Origin: Polynucleobacter sp. MWH-Jannik1A5
Lineage (GTDB): Bacteria; Pseudomonadota; Gammaproteobacteria; Burkholderiales; Burkholderiaceae
DNA: 64,000 nt
NCBI RefSeq assembly: GCF_018881795.1
Contig: NZ_JACVPQ010000001.1
Span: forward strand, 1,029,633-1,093,632
Reading direction: 5' to 3'
Under the pieces are notes generated by a model, which was given only the letters and a program-made list of their open reading frames with translations, was not told the origin of the DNA and searched no databases. A program made the position numbers and the translations under genes. This document shows positions 18,239 to 28,118 of the stretch, one piece after another. Position 1 is the stretch's first letter, and each line of letters begins with the position of its first letter.

Positions 18239-19239
18239 GTTTGTCTTGTAAGTGAGTAAGCGCACAGAGCTTCTAGCGCTTTACTGGCTTCATTTACAGG
18301 GAAGTCTCTGAGGTATGACTGAGCTAGATCAGCTTCACGTTTAGCTGCAGCTTGCGTGTAATCGAGTGCACCCGAGTTTTGGACGGCAGCGAGTATTTGT
18401 GTAAAAACATCATCCGGTAAGTCTTGATTTTGCTCAATCGCTGCGCGTACTAAAAGTTGCTCTTCGTGGCTGCCATTTTCTAGCAAGTAGATGAGAGGCA
18501 GCGTAGGCTTGCCCTCACGTAAATCATCACCCGCATTTTTCCCCATCTGTGCAGCATTGGCGGTGTAGTCTAGTAAATCATCCATTAACTGAAAAGCAGT
18601 GCCAATGTGACGCCCAAATGCAGCAGCTTGTTCGCGTTGCACATCGGTGGCATTGGCCAAAATAGCGCCTAACTCAGTAGAGGCTTCAAATAGTTTGGCT
18701 GTTTTATAACGAATGACTTGCAAATAGCTGGCTTCATCTACTTCCGGGTCGTTCATGTTGAGGAGTTGCAGAACTTCGCCTTCAGCAATCGTATTAGTTG
18801 CATCAGACAGGATTTGCATCACTCTTAAATCATTTGGGCTCACCATCATTTGGAAAGCTCGTGAATATAAGAAATCCCCCACCAAAACACTGGCCGCATT
18901 ACCAAAAGCGGCGTTGGCGGTTTCGCGACCTCTTCTGAGGGTGGATTCATCCACGACATCATCATGAAGGAGGGTGGCTGTGTGGATAAATTCCACAACG
19001 GCCGACATTTCTAGAATGTGGGGCGTTTCTTTACCATTAGCCAGGGCCTTGGCTACCAGCATCAGGAGGGCAGGTCGGACTCGTTTACCGCCGGCCTGGA
19101 TGATATAGGTCGAAATCTGGTCAATTAAGGCCACTTTTGAGGCTAAACGCTGACGAATAACCTCATCTAAGGCCTTGAAATCTAAGGCAATTGGGGCCAG
19201 GATTTGGCTTAAGTCATTGATTTTGACAGTGCTGGGCAT
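18235..19239 (-). CDS. ispB: Octaprenyl (polyprenyl) diphosphate synthase
   Basis: Trans-prenyltransferase that makes the side chain of ubiquinone. The first aspartate-rich motif LLHDDVVDES (near residue 91) and the second LMDDLLDYT (near 218) are intact, with GGKRVRPAL near 52. The 334-residue form starting at 19239 is chosen; the open frame extends 62 codons upstream, through the divergent rplU promoter and start, with no homology there. ispB beside rplU-rpmA is a common order in proteobacteria. Confidence 0.93.
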   Translation of the reverse strand: MPSTVKINDLSQILAPIALDFKALDEVIRQRLASKVALIDQISTYIIQAGGKRVRPALLMLVAKALANGKETPHILEMSAVVEFIHTATLLHDDVVDESTLRRGRETANAAFGNAASVLVGDFLYSRAFQMMVSPNDLRVMQILSDATNTIAEGEVLQLLNMNDPEVDEASYLQVIRYKTAKLFEASTELGAILANATDVQREQAAAFGRHIGTAFQLMDDLLDYTANAAQMGKNAGDDLREGKPTLPLIYLLENGSHEEQLLVRAAIEQNQDLPDDVFTQILAAVQNSGALDYTQAAAKREADLAQSYLRDFPVNEASKALEALCAYSLTRQT

Positions 19240-19251
19240 GCAAGATATAAT
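19223..19251 (+). promoter_or_regulatory. Consensus sigma-70 promoter of rplU-rpmA
   Basis: TTGACA at 19223-19228 and TATAAT at 19246-19251 are both perfect and 17 bp apart. The -35 box lies inside the first codons of divergent ispB, so strong L21/L27 transcription could interfere with ispB. Confidence 0.88.
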
Positions 19252-19314
19252 AATGGGCTTAGCTGGTCCAGGGTGGATTAGCTTAAATGTAGATATTAAT
19301 TGAGGTTTCAAACC

Positions 19315-19626
19315 ATGTACGCGGTCATAAAAACCGGTGGCAAACAGTATAAAGTTGCTGCAGGCGAAAAATTGAAAATAGAACAGATACCAGCGGAAAT
19401 CGGCAGCGAAATCACTCTTGACCAAGTCCTCGCCGTTGGCGAAGGCGCTTCACTGAAATTAGGTGATCCATTGGTTAATGGTGCAGCTGTGATGGCCACT
19501 GTCGTCTCCCAAGGACGTCACGATAAAGTGACAATCTTTAAGATGCGCCGTCGCAAGCATTATCAAAAGCACCAAGGCCATCGTCAGAATTTCACTGAAA
19601 TTTTGATCAACACGATTAAAGCCTAA
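19315..19626 (+). CDS. rplU: 50S ribosomal protein L21
   Basis: Ribosomal protein of 103 residues that binds 23S rRNA in the large subunit. It begins [14 protein letters not shown] and ends with the basic [15 protein letters not shown] region, both typical. The ATG at 19315 is the family start; an in-frame start five codons earlier is ignored. It is first in rplU-rpmA and has a near-perfect promoter 64 bp upstream. Confidence 0.97.
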   Translation: MYAVIKTGGKQYKVAAGEKLKIEQIPAEIGSEITLDQVLAVGEGASLKLGDPLVNGAAVMATVVSQGRHDKVTIFKMRRRKHYQKHQGHRQNFTEILINTIKA

Positions 19627-19644
19627 TTCAGGTAGGAGAAAGAT

Positions 19645-19905
19645 ATGGCACAGAAAAAAGGCGGCGGCTCAACACGAAATGGTCGCGACTCAGAATCGAA
19701 ACGCTTAGGCGTTAAGGTATTTGGCGGCGAGCACATTAATGCTGGCAGCATCATCATTCGTCAGCGTGGCACACGTGTTCATCCGGGTGCTAACGTTGGT
19801 ATTGGTAAAGATCACACTTTGTTCGCCTTAATTGACGGTCAAGTGGAATTCGGCGTTAAGGGTGCTTTGAAGAAGGCCCAAGTTTCAGTCTTGCCTCGTT
19901 CATAA
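19645..19905 (+). CDS. rpmA: 50S ribosomal protein L27
   Basis: Ribosomal protein of 86 residues whose N-terminal tail reaches the peptidyl transferase centre. It begins [16 protein letters not shown] and carries [10 protein letters not shown], both conserved. There is no cleavable N-terminal extension of the Firmicutes kind. AGGAG precedes the ATG. An intrinsic terminator follows 57 bp after the stop. Confidence 0.98.
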   Translation: MAQKKGGGSTRNGRDSESKRLGVKVFGGEHINAGSIIIRQRGTRVHPGANVGIGKDHTLFALIDGQVEFGVKGALKKAQVSVLPRS

Positions 19906-19962
19906 GGCGCCTGACTGAGACACGTTTGATTCAGATTTATTCCGAATTTAACTCTTAGGAAC

Positions 19963-19988
19963 AGGCCTCGCTAAGCGAGGCCTTTTTT
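19963..19988 (+). terminator. Intrinsic terminator after rpmA, directly before obg
   Basis: A perfect 9-bp GC-rich stem (AGGCCTCGC / GCGAGGCCT, TAA loop) runs into a T tract ending only a few bases before the obg start codon. Confidence 0.88.
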
Positions 19989-19992
19989 ATTC

Positions 19993-21081
19993 ATGAAATT
20001 TATAGACGAAGCACGTATCGAAGTGATTGCCGGGCAAGGCGGTGCCGGAAGCGCCTCTATGCGCCGTGAAAAGTTCATTGAATTTGGCGGTCCTGACGGT
20101 GGAGATGGCGGTAAGGGTGGTAGCGTGTGGGCAACTGCCGATCGCAATATCAACACTTTGATTGATTACCGCTACGCAAAAACGCACACTGCAAAAAATG
20201 GTGAGCCTGGCCGTGGTGCCGATTGTTATGGTCGTGCTGGAGATGATATTGAACTGCGTATGCCAGTTGGTACCATTATTTCTGATTACGAAACAGGTGA
20301 ACCCATTGCTGACTTAACAACTCACGGCGAGCGCCTTTGCTTGGCGCAAGGTGGAGTTGGTGGTTGGGGCAATATTCACTTTAAGAGCAGCACGAACAGA
20401 GCGCCACGTCAAAAGACGAACGGCAAACCTGGCGAGCGCCGTAAGCTGAAGCTAGAGCTTAAGGTGTTAGCCGACGTTGGTTTATTGGGCATGCCTAATG
20501 CCGGTAAGTCAACATTGATTACTGCAGTTTCAAATGCGCGTCCAAAAATTGCCGATTATCCATTTACCACTTTGCATCCAAACCTGGGTGTGGTGCGTGT
20601 GGGTGCCGAACGAAGCTTTGTGATTGCCGATATTCCTGGATTAATTGAGGGTGCCGCAGAGGGTGCTGGCCTTGGCCATCGTTTCTTAAGGCACTTGCAG
20701 CGCACTGGTGTGCTTTTACATTTAGTGGACATTGCTCCATTTGATGCGAATGTTGATCCAGTAGCAGATGCTGTAGCGATTGTGAATGAGTTACGTAAGT
20801 ACGATGAAGCTTTAGTTGAGAAGCCACGTTGGTTGGTGCTCAACAAGGTCGATATGATTCCGGAAGAGGATCGCAAAAAGGTTGTTGCAGACTTTGTGAA
20901 AAAGTTTAAGTGGAAAGGTCCTGTTTTTGAGATTTCCGCTTTGACTGGCATGGGTTGCGATAAGCTTTGTTACTCTTTGCAGGATTATTTGGATTCCGTA
21001 CGCCGTGATCGTGATGATGCTGATGAGCGTGCGCAAGATCCTCGCTATAAAGATCAGTTAGAAGATAAAAAACCAGATTAA
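19993..21081 (+). CDS. obg: GTPase Obg/CgtA
   Basis: Large-subunit assembly GTPase (362 residues). The glycine-rich Obg domain covers residues 1-158, followed by the G domain with G1 GMPNAGKST at 166-174, G3 DIPGLIEGA, and NKVD near 282. The short, charged C-terminal tail is typical of proteobacteria. The start is clear from [11 protein letters not shown], yet no ribosome binding site is present: a terminator T tract ends 4 bp before the ATG, so initiation or read-through here is unusual. proB follows 21 bp later. Confidence 0.96.
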   Translation: MKFIDEARIEVIAGQGGAGSASMRREKFIEFGGPDGGDGGKGGSVWATADRNINTLIDYRYAKTHTAKNGEPGRGADCYGRAGDDIELRMPVGTIISDYETGEPIADLTTHGERLCLAQGGVGGWGNIHFKSSTNRAPRQKTNGKPGERRKLKLELKVLADVGLLGMPNAGKSTLITAVSNARPKIADYPFTTLHPNLGVVRVGAERSFVIADIPGLIEGAAEGAGLGHRFLRHLQRTGVLLHLVDIAPFDANVDPVADAVAIVNELRKYDEALVEKPRWLVLNKVDMIPEEDRKKVVADFVKKFKWKGPVFEISALTGMGCDKLCYSLQDYLDSVRRDRDDADERAQDPRYKDQLEDKKPD

Positions 21082-21102
21082 ATATTTCATTTGTTCTTTG
21101 TT

Positions 21103-21885
21103 ATGAATGCTAAAAAATCCCAACGAATTGTTGTCAAAGTAGGCTCTAGTCTCGTCACCAATAATGGTGAGGGCTTAGATCATGCTGCGATTGCTATGTG
21201 GGCTGAGCAAATGGCTGGTCTGCTAAAGGATGGCCACGAAGTATTGATGGTGAGCTCTGGCGCTATTGCTGAAGGAATGCAACGCTTAGGCTGGACTAAG
21301 CGCCCACAAGAAATCCACCAATTACAAGCAGCTGCCGCAGTTGGCCAAATGGGTTTGGTACAGGTATATGAAAGTTGTTTTGCGCGATTTAATTTGCGTA
21401 GCGCTCAGATTCTCCTGACTAATGCAGACTTGGCAGATGCTGAACGAAACGCAAATGCTAGGGGCACCTTAGATACTCTTCTGAAATTGGGTGTCGTTCC
21501 GATTATTAATGAGAATGACACAGTAGTAACTGATGAAATTAAATTTGGTGACAACGATAGCCTTGCGGCATTAGTAACGAATTTAATTCATGCAGATCTT
21601 TTGATTATTTTGACTGACCAGGGCGGTCTTTTTACCGCTGATCCACGTCAAAATCCTAACGCCACATTATTGACGGATGCTGTTGCTGGTGATCCTGCCT
21701 TAGAAAAAATGGCTGGTGGAGCTGCTAGCGAATTGAGTAAGGGCGGCATGTTGACCAAGGTCCTGGCTGCCAAGATCGCGGTCAAAACTGGAGCAGCCAC
21801 CATCATTGCTTCTGGACGTGAGCCTAATGTACTGACTCGCCTAGTCAAAGGCGAGAAGATTGGAACCCGTCTTAACGCGCGTTAA
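21103..21885 (+). CDS. proB: Glutamate 5-kinase without PUA domain
   Basis: First enzyme of proline synthesis; phosphorylates glutamate. The amino-acid kinase domain is complete: KVGSSLVT near residue 13, SSGAIAEGM near 50, [17 protein letters not shown] near 146 and [12 protein letters not shown] near 170. The protein stops at residue 260, just after the kinase core, so the roughly 100-residue PUA domain of E. coli-type enzymes is missing; the convergent next gene overlaps the stop, leaving no room for it. The ATG at 21103 replaces a TTG four codons earlier. proA is 41 kb away. Confidence 0.92.
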   Translation: MNAKKSQRIVVKVGSSLVTNNGEGLDHAAIAMWAEQMAGLLKDGHEVLMVSSGAIAEGMQRLGWTKRPQEIHQLQAAAAVGQMGLVQVYESCFARFNLRSAQILLTNADLADAERNANARGTLDTLLKLGVVPIINENDTVVTDEIKFGDNDSLAALVTNLIHADLLIILTDQGGLFTADPRQNPNATLLTDAVAGDPALEKMAGGAASELSKGGMLTKVLAAKIAVKTGAATIIASGREPNVLTRLVKGEKIGTRLNAR

Positions 21886-22454
21886 TAACCAATGATTTGA
21901 CCCATTGAATTGCTGGGTTTTGTGCCGCCAGTAAATCCATTTGGGTTGAGAGAATTCAAGATTGTCTTAATATTTTTTTCTTGATTATTGAAGTCGCAAA
22001 AAGCGCCTTGAGCTAAAGCGGCCTGATAGCGATTTGGAATATCGCTATGAATTTTTTGCCAGCTGCTCAGAGGATTTTCTTTCCAACCACTACTTTCAAA
22101 GGTGCCATAAAGGCGCCACTGATATGAATCGCAACGAATACCTTCGTACTGGGTCTGCTGACCACCACTTGGATTGGTAATCACTACGATGTAGCGTGTA
22201 ATACCATCCGCACCAATCAATATGGAATCCGTATCTACTGCAAACTTGAAAATGGTGCGTTGGGAGACATAAAACGGCAACAGGGTTTTTGGGTTCGGTG
22301 GATTCAGTGGCATGGTTGTTGTGCCCTCTTTAAACACCATGGGCGCAAAAGGATCCAAGCCACTTTGTAGTGGATCTCCAGCGCAGGCTGCTAAACCCAC
22401 GGCTAAGATGAGGCATTGCAGGTACACAGCCAGTCTGGAAAATAGCTTTTTCAT
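21882..22454 (-). CDS. CNP1-like family lipoprotein
   Basis: A 190-residue envelope protein with signal peptide and lipobox AVGLAACAG (Cys near 24). The mature part has the CNP1-like segments [32 protein letters not shown] and [15 protein letters not shown], with two later cysteines. The family is found mainly in betaproteobacteria next to rppH/proS and has no known function. It overlaps the rppH stop by 4 bp, so the two are co-expressed. Confidence 0.85.
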   Translation of the reverse strand: MKKLFSRLAVYLQCLILAVGLAACAGDPLQSGLDPFAPMVFKEGTTTMPLNPPNPKTLLPFYVSQRTIFKFAVDTDSILIGADGITRYIVVITNPSGGQQTQYEGIRCDSYQWRLYGTFESSGWKENPLSSWQKIHSDIPNRYQAALAQGAFCDFNNQEKNIKTILNSLNPNGFTGGTKPSNSMGQIIGY

Positions 22455-23050
22455 TTTTGTTTGTCTGATTTTTCTGAAGATTTAGGTTGATCTTCATTGT
22501 CGGCATATAAAGACTGGAAGATATCTAACGGCGTGCCCCAGGCTAGTTGCTGCATGCGCATACCCCGAGAAAGATAACGCGCCAATTCTGATAATGCTAG
22601 TTGATAGACTTCGCGCTTAAAGCCAATGACTGCATCAAGTTGAATCCAGAATGGTACCCAACGCCATGCATCAAACTCGGGGTGTTCTGATGCGCGTAAT
22701 TGAATATCGCTATCTAGACCTACTAAACGCAAGAGAAACCAAATTTGTTTTTGACCACGATAAGCGGCTCTATGAACGCGGGTGGAGTTTTGGCGGCGCA
22801 AATATTCCTCAGGGACGTCGTAACGAAGCCAATCCCTGGTCCGTCCAATAATCTGGACATGTTCCGGCAGTAAGCCCACCTCCTCGTGCAATTCGCGGTA
22901 CATAGCCTGTTCAGGGCTTTCACCATGCTGAATCCCGCCCTGCGGGAACTGCCACGAATGCTGCCCAACGCGTTTTCCCCAGAAAACCTCGTTACGGCTG
23001 TTGAGGAGGACAATGCCGACATTCGGGCGATACCCTTCACGGTCAAGCAT
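22451..23050 (-). CDS. rppH: RNA pyrophosphohydrolase
   Basis: Nudix hydrolase that converts 5' triphosphate mRNA ends to monophosphate and starts 5'-end-dependent decay. It begins [17 protein letters not shown], and the Nudix box GGIQHGESP...RELHEEVGL is at about residues 38-60. The 199-residue length includes a polar C-terminal tail of KSSEKSDKQ type. It diverges from proS with 48 bp between starts. Confidence 0.94.
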   Translation of the reverse strand: MLDREGYRPNVGIVLLNSRNEVFWGKRVGQHSWQFPQGGIQHGESPEQAMYRELHEEVGLLPEHVQIIGRTRDWLRYDVPEEYLRRQNSTRVHRAAYRGQKQIWFLLRLVGLDSDIQLRASEHPEFDAWRWVPFWIQLDAVIGFKREVYQLALSELARYLSRGMRMQQLAWGTPLDIFQSLYADNEDQPKSSEKSDKQK

Positions 23051-23098
23051 GATCGTGCCTCAAATCCTTTAAAATCAATGATTTGATTATATCCATAC

Positions 23099-24841
23099 AT
23101 GAAAGCCTCACAATCATTTCTTGCCACGCTCAAAGAAGCCCCCTCTGATGCTGAGGTGGTTTCGCACAAACTCATGGTGCGAGCAGGTTTAATTCGCAAG
23201 TTAAGCGCTGGCGTCTACAACTATTTGCCTTTGGGTTTGAAAGTGATTCGCAAGGTGGAAAACATCATTCGCGAAGAAATGAACCGTGCTGGCGCCATCG
23301 AATTGCTAATGCCAATGATTCAGCCAGCTGAATTATGGCAAGAGACGGGTCGCTGGGAAAAGATGGGCCCAGAGTTGCTGCGCATCAAAGATCGCCACGA
23401 TCGTGATTTCTTAATTCAGCCAACCTCTGAAGAGGTGATTACTGATTTGGCTCGAAATGAGATTAAGAGTTATAAACAGCTGCCAGTGAACTTCTATCAA
23501 ATTCAAACCAAGTTCCGTGATGAGCGTCGCCCTCGTTTTGGCATCATGCGTGGTCGTGAGTTCAGCATGAAAGATGCTTACTCATTTGATCGCGATACTG
23601 AAGGCTTAAAAAAGTCTTATCAAATCATGTTTGATGCATACACCCGCATCTTCAAACGTATGGGTTTACAGTTCCGCGCAGTAACTGCAGATAATGGCGC
23701 GATTGGCGGATCCGGTAGTCAAGAGTTCCATGTGATTGCCGATACTGGTGAGGATGCGATTGTCTATTGCCCTGATTCAGGCTACGCCGCGAACTTGGAA
23801 GCGGCAGAATCATTAGCGTTGATCGCTAGTCGTGCTGCAGCATCTGCGGCAATGAGTAAGGTGCCAACACCGGATAAAACAAACTGTGCCGATGTAGCAA
23901 AGTTCTTAAATATTCCGATTGAGTCTACCGTTAAATCATTATTGTTTGCTGCAGATCAAGAAAGTGGCCCCGCAAAACTCTTTCTGTTATTGGTGCGCGG
24001 AGATCACGAGCTCAATGAGGTAAAGGCTAGCAAGATTCCTGGCATGGCCGAATCTCGTTTTGCTACCGAAGCAGAAATCAAGCAAGCTTGTAATGCGCCT
24101 GCAGGTTACTTAGGCCCCGTTGGAGTGAGTGCTGATGTGACCGTAGTTGCTGATCGCACCGTTGCCAATATGGCAGATTTTGTTTGTGGCGCAAATGATG
24201 CCGGGCATCATTTAACTGGTGTCAATTGGGGTCGCGATTTGCCGGAGCCTTTGGTATTGGATATTCGTAATGCCGTCATTGGTGATCCTTCTCCAGATGG
24301 CAAAGGTGTTGTTGATATATGCCGCGGCATTGAAGTGGGTCACGTATTCCAATTGGGCACACGCTATTCAGAAGCGATGGGATGCACCTACTTAGATCAG
24401 CAAGGTAAAGCTCAGCCCATGGTGATGGGTTGCTATGGTATTGGTGTAACGCGCTTGCTTGGTGCCGCTATCGAGCAAGGACATGATGAAAAGGGCATTA
24501 TCTGGCCTATCTCAATGGCACCATTTGAGGTGGTCATCTGCCCAATGGGTTACGAAAAGTCAGAAGCGGTGAAGGCTGCATGCGACCAATTGCATGACGA
24601 GCTATTGGCAGCAGGTGTCGATGTCATTCTAGATGACCGCAATGAGCGTCCAGGGGCGATGTTTGCAGACTGGGAGTTAATCGGGGCACCATTCCGAGTA
24701 GTGGTTGGTGATCGTGGTTTGGCAGATGCTCAAGTGGAATTCAAAGGACGCACTGACGCTGAGTCTCAAAATATTCCATTAGCGCAAATTAAAGATAAAG
24801 TGATTGCCGCAGTTCAAGCAGCCAAACAATCTATCTCTTAA
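23099..24841 (+). CDS. proS: Prolyl-tRNA synthetase
   Basis: Class II aminoacyl-tRNA synthetase of the bacterial type (580 residues). Motif 1, motif 2 ([18 protein letters not shown] near 140) and motif 3 ([13 protein letters not shown] near 443) are visible, and the YbaK-like editing insert that clears Ala-tRNAPro fills about residues 225-390. The C-terminal anticodon domain follows. Its ATG has only an AT-rich leader shared with rppH. Confidence 0.97.
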   Translation: MKASQSFLATLKEAPSDAEVVSHKLMVRAGLIRKLSAGVYNYLPLGLKVIRKVENIIREEMNRAGAIELLMPMIQPAELWQETGRWEKMGPELLRIKDRHDRDFLIQPTSEEVITDLARNEIKSYKQLPVNFYQIQTKFRDERRPRFGIMRGREFSMKDAYSFDRDTEGLKKSYQIMFDAYTRIFKRMGLQFRAVTADNGAIGGSGSQEFHVIADTGEDAIVYCPDSGYAANLEAAESLALIASRAAASAAMSKVPTPDKTNCADVAKFLNIPIESTVKSLLFAADQESGPAKLFLLLVRGDHELNEVKASKIPGMAESRFATEAEIKQACNAPAGYLGPVGVSADVTVVADRTVANMADFVCGANDAGHHLTGVNWGRDLPEPLVLDIRNAVIGDPSPDGKGVVDICRGIEVGHVFQLGTRYSEAMGCTYLDQQGKAQPMVMGCYGIGVTRLLGAAIEQGHDEKGIIWPISMAPFEVVICPMGYEKSEAVKAACDQLHDELLAAGVDVILDDRNERPGAMFADWELIGAPFRVVVGDRGLADAQVEFKGRTDAESQNIPLAQIKDKVIAAVQAAKQSIS

Positions 24842-24860
24842 GTTTTATTTTCGGATTTAA

Positions 24861-26243
24861 TTATTTTTTGAAGAGTCCGCCAATACCCTTGGCGGCTCCT
24901 TTTGCAGCCATGCTTGCCATGGTGCGCGCCATTTTTCCACCTTTAAATTGCTTCATCATGGTTTGCATTTGCTCAAACTGAGCAAGCAGGCGATTAATTT
25001 CTTGAACTTCCACACCGGAGCCTGCAGCAATACGACGTTTGCGACTGGCTTTGAGCAGTTCTGGCTTTCTGCGTTCTTGAGGGGTCATGCTGTCAATAAT
25101 TCCACGCATGCGCGTGGTTTGTTTATCGGCATTACTTAAATTAGTTTTAGAGGCGGCTTGTGCCATCTGACTTGGCAATTTATCCATCAGGCTGGCCATG
25201 CCACCCATCTTTTGCATTTGCATTAACTGATCGCGGAAGTCTTCAAGATCAAAACCACCCTTAGAAATCTTGCTGGCTAATTTTTCTGCTTTAGCAACAT
25301 CAACGTGCTGTTGAGCTTGCTCGACCAGGGCCAGAATATCGCCCATACCCAAGATGCGGTTAGCCATGCGTTCTGCATCAAACGCCTCTAGGCCATCCAT
25401 CTTTTCGGCGACACCAATAAATTTGAGCGGTACACCGGTTACTTGGCGAACGGAGAGTGCTGCGCCGCCACGAGAGTCGCCATCTAACTTCGTGAGAATC
25501 ACACCGGTTAATGGCAGCGCTTCGTGGAAGGCCTTGGCAGTATTGACCGCATCTTGACCGAGCATTGCATCTACCACGAATAAGGTTTCAATTGGGTTGA
25601 GGCTGGCATGCAAGGTTTTGATTTCTTGCATCAGCGCTTCATCAATACCAAGGCGACCTGCGGTATCCACCAGCACTACGTCGAAATAATGGCGCCTTGC
25701 CCAGTCAAGTGCGGCAAGCGCGATGTCATTTGGTTTTTGACTAATGTTGCTTGGGAAAAACTCAGCACCAACTTGTTTGGTAACGGTTTCTAATTGCTCA
25801 ATCGCTGCTGGACGATAGACGTCACAAGAAACCGTGAGAACTTTCTTCTTCTTTTTCTCTTGCAACCACTTTGCCAGTTTCCCGACGGAGGTGGTTTTAC
25901 CCGCGCCTTGTAAACCCGCCATCAATATCACTGCAGGTGGCTGGGTTGCTAAATTGAGTTCGCCGCTTTGATTGGTATCGCCCCTCATTACTTGGGCTAG
26001 CTCGCGTTGGACTACGCCAACCAATGCTTGACCAGGACTCAGGCTGCCAACCACTTCCTCGCCAAGGGCTTTAAATTTAATTTGTTCCAGCAAAGACTTC
26101 ACTACAGGCAGTGCTACGTCAGCCTCTAATAAGGCTAAACGGATTTCCCGCAGCATTTCTGCGGTATTGGCTTCAGTGAGGCGGGCTTGACCCCGCATTG
26201 TTTTAACAACGCGAGATAGGCGGTCGGTGAGGTTTTCTAGCAT
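24861..26243 (-). CDS. ffh: Signal recognition particle protein Ffh
   Basis: SRP GTPase (460 residues) that binds signal sequences and 4.5S RNA for co-translational membrane targeting. N domain to about 90; G1 GLQGAGKTT at 110-118; DTAGR near 192; TKLDGD near 251. The methionine-rich M domain occupies roughly 300-460 (QLMQMQKMGGM, QMQTMMKQFKGGKM). It diverges from ccsA with only 20 bp between the start codons, so each promoter must lie inside the other gene's 5' region. Confidence 0.97.
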   Translation of the reverse strand: MLENLTDRLSRVVKTMRGQARLTEANTAEMLREIRLALLEADVALPVVKSLLEQIKFKALGEEVVGSLSPGQALVGVVQRELAQVMRGDTNQSGELNLATQPPAVILMAGLQGAGKTTSVGKLAKWLQEKKKKKVLTVSCDVYRPAAIEQLETVTKQVGAEFFPSNISQKPNDIALAALDWARRHYFDVVLVDTAGRLGIDEALMQEIKTLHASLNPIETLFVVDAMLGQDAVNTAKAFHEALPLTGVILTKLDGDSRGGAALSVRQVTGVPLKFIGVAEKMDGLEAFDAERMANRILGMGDILALVEQAQQHVDVAKAEKLASKISKGGFDLEDFRDQLMQMQKMGGMASLMDKLPSQMAQAASKTNLSNADKQTTRMRGIIDSMTPQERRKPELLKASRKRRIAAGSGVEVQEINRLLAQFEQMQTMMKQFKGGKMARTMASMAAKGAAKGIGGLFKK

Positions 26244-26263
26244 TTATCGATTAGACTTTCCAG

Positions 26264-27112
26264 ATGGATATTTTAGGTTACTCAAGTTCCGGTTGGCTCC
26301 CTTCCGCACTTTATTTAGCGCTTTTGCTTGTTTTGAGCTTCAAAGCCAAGAGCGGCGTGGAGTCTCGGCTCTCAAGCGCCCTTGTGCAGGCCGCTATTTT
26401 TGTGATTTTGGTGATTCATGGGGTGCAACTGCATGACTCCGTATTCACCCCTCAAGGCTTCGTATTTGGTTTTGCGCAAGATTTGTCTTTGATTGCTTGG
26501 GTTGGCCTAGCTTTTTACTGGTTCCAATCTTGGTTTTTGCCTATTTCAAGTTTGCGTTGGATGGCCTTAATGTTTGCGCTTGTTTGCGCATTTCTTCCTC
26601 ACTTATTTCCCGGTGTTTTGATATCGCCTAAGGCTGTTTCGGATCCCTGGTTTAAAGGCCATTTTGTTGTGGCAACAGTCGCAGTGGGTCTATTAAGTTT
26701 GGCGGCCATGCACGCCATGCTCATGAGTGTGCAAGACCGCGCTTTACATCGTCAGCTAGCCATTATTCCTAATAGCCGTTTTGCGCATTGGCTCGAAGAC
26801 CTTCCACCACTAATGACCATGGAAAGCCTCCTGTTTAACTTGCTCTACGTTGGTTTTGCATTATTGAGTTTGACAGTCTTCTCCGGTTTACTCTTTTCTC
26901 AAACGCTGTTTGGTAAGCCACTAGTGTTTGATCACAAAACTATTTTTGCTTTGATATCGTGGTTTTTATTTGCTGGCTTACTGCTGGCTCGCTGGCGAGT
27001 GGGCTTGCGCGGCAGAGCAGCCATTCGCTGGGTATTAAGTGCTTATACGGCTTTACTGCTTGCTTATGTAGGCAGTCGCTTTGTGCTTGAAGTTATTTTG
27101 CAGAGAACATAA
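26264..27112 (+). CDS. Cytochrome c assembly protein CcsA/HemX-type
   Basis: Inner-membrane protein of 282 residues with about eight hydrophobic segments, in the CcsA/CcmC/HemX superfamily. Candidate haem-ligand histidines occur in HGVQLHD near residue 50 and in FKGHFVVATV near 130. Homologues (YpjD) commonly sit beside ffh, as here. A haem-handling role is suggested by family, but the WWD motif of true haem exporters is not evident. Confidence 0.82.
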   Translation: MDILGYSSSGWLPSALYLALLLVLSFKAKSGVESRLSSALVQAAIFVILVIHGVQLHDSVFTPQGFVFGFAQDLSLIAWVGLAFYWFQSWFLPISSLRWMALMFALVCAFLPHLFPGVLISPKAVSDPWFKGHFVVATVAVGLLSLAAMHAMLMSVQDRALHRQLAIIPNSRFAHWLEDLPPLMTMESLLFNLLYVGFALLSLTVFSGLLFSQTLFGKPLVFDHKTIFALISWFLFAGLLLARWRVGLRGRAAIRWVLSAYTALLLAYVGSRFVLEVILQRT

Positions 27113-27115
27113 TTC

Positions 27116-27934
27116 TTGTTTAAGTGGCTTTTATTATTTGCAGGCGCTGGCCTTGTTTATCTTTGGATTAAAGGTAAAAAGCAGGCTAAGCGCAATGCAG
27201 AAAATCCTCCAAAACCCAATAAAAATAAGGCTGAGAAGGCTGTTGGTCCTGAGGCTATGGTGCAGTGCCAGTATTGCAAAGTACATCTTCCACAATCAGA
27301 GGCAATTAGTCATGACGGACGTTTTTATTGTTCGAAAGATCATTTTCATGAGTTGGATTCAGAAGGTTGGATTGGTGATGCGCAGTGGCGTATTTCACCC
27401 AACCAAGATGTCAGGCCTGAAAATATTCAGCCCGACTTAGCGGTGATTCATCACATTAGCCTTCCGCCCGGGGAATTCAGGCAGCGAGAATCCAGTAAGT
27501 ACATCGTGGATTTTTTTCAAAACAAGCTAAACCCAAATGAACATGCCTATTTTGCGGAGATTGCTGCTCAAAAGGTCTCCAGTCATTTTTTGATTACACG
27601 CTCTGGAGCTTTGGTACAGTTTGTGCCCACTCAAAAAAAGGCATGGCATGCCGGGGCCTCTGAATTTCTGGGCAGGGAAAAATGCAATGACTTCTCTATT
27701 GGTATTGAATTAGAGGGCGATGGTGATACGCCATTTGAGCCCACTCAATATCAAGTATTGGCCAACCTTATTCAGAAATTGACAAGTACTTATCCTGATT
27801 TGCAATTTGCTGGACATAGCGACATCGCCCCCGAGCGAAAAACAGATCCTGGAATATTTTTTGATTGGAAAAAGTTCCAAAAAGAGACAGGAATTTCCGC
27901 CAAAAAACTGCCATACGGGCTGGACCCTCGGTAA
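27116..27934 (+). CDS. ampD: Membrane-anchored zinc-ribbon (PP0621) fused to AmpD amidase
   Basis: A 272-residue fusion. Residues 2-19 form a hydrophobic anchor; 20-46 are a basic, proline-rich linker; C51, C54, C72 and H76 give a zinc ribbon of the PP0621 family, normally a separate small gene before ampD. From about residue 82 the protein is 1,6-anhydro-N-acetylmuramyl-L-alanine amidase, with zinc ligands H112, H234 and D244, the GIELEG acid and Lys242 visible. AmpD recycles anhydromuropeptides and keeps AmpR-type beta-lactamase control off. The start is TTG at 27116, 3 bp after ccsA; no later start gives a complete amidase. Confidence 0.85.
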   Translation: MFKWLLLFAGAGLVYLWIKGKKQAKRNAENPPKPNKNKAEKAVGPEAMVQCQYCKVHLPQSEAISHDGRFYCSKDHFHELDSEGWIGDAQWRISPNQDVRPENIQPDLAVIHHISLPPGEFRQRESSKYIVDFFQNKLNPNEHAYFAEIAAQKVSSHFLITRSGALVQFVPTQKKAWHAGASEFLGREKCNDFSIGIELEGDGDTPFEPTQYQVLANLIQKLTSTYPDLQFAGHSDIAPERKTDPGIFFDWKKFQKETGISAKKLPYGLDPR

Positions 27935-28068
27935 GCTTTTTTTGTATGTGAGCGTACGCTTACTTTTACAGCCTTTGTCTAAAAAGGGCAAAAAAATCCG
28001 CACCAAAATGACCCCAAAATTAGGGGAAAACTTAGTAAAAGTACTAGTAAATATTTGTAATAAATAGC

Positions 28069-28097
28069 TTACCAAATACTAAATATTTCCCTATACT
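28069..28097 (+). promoter_or_regulatory. Predicted nrdAB promoter
   Basis: TTACCA at 28069-28074 and TATACT at 28092-28097 are 17 bp apart, placing the start of transcription near 28104. The -10 box lies inside the upstream NrdR box. The 273-bp region before nrdA otherwise holds only AT-rich DNA. Confidence 0.7.
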
Positions 28098-28103
28098 TAG
28101 TGC
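28088..28103 (+). promoter_or_regulatory. NrdR box 1 (degenerate)
   Basis: TCCCTATACTTAGTGC matches the known NrdR consensus ACACWATATATWGTGT at 11 of 16 positions and covers the -10 box. It begins exactly 31 bp (three helical turns) before box 2, the usual spacing of paired NrdR sites. Confidence 0.75.
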
Positions 28104-28118
28104 CTAATGCACTTCAAG

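Noticed and set aside
27116-27934. Two separate genes (PP0621 and ampD) with a missed stop
   Set aside because: No stop, ATG or ribosome site occurs between the domains, so the sequence as given supports one fused frame; sequencing error remains a possibility.
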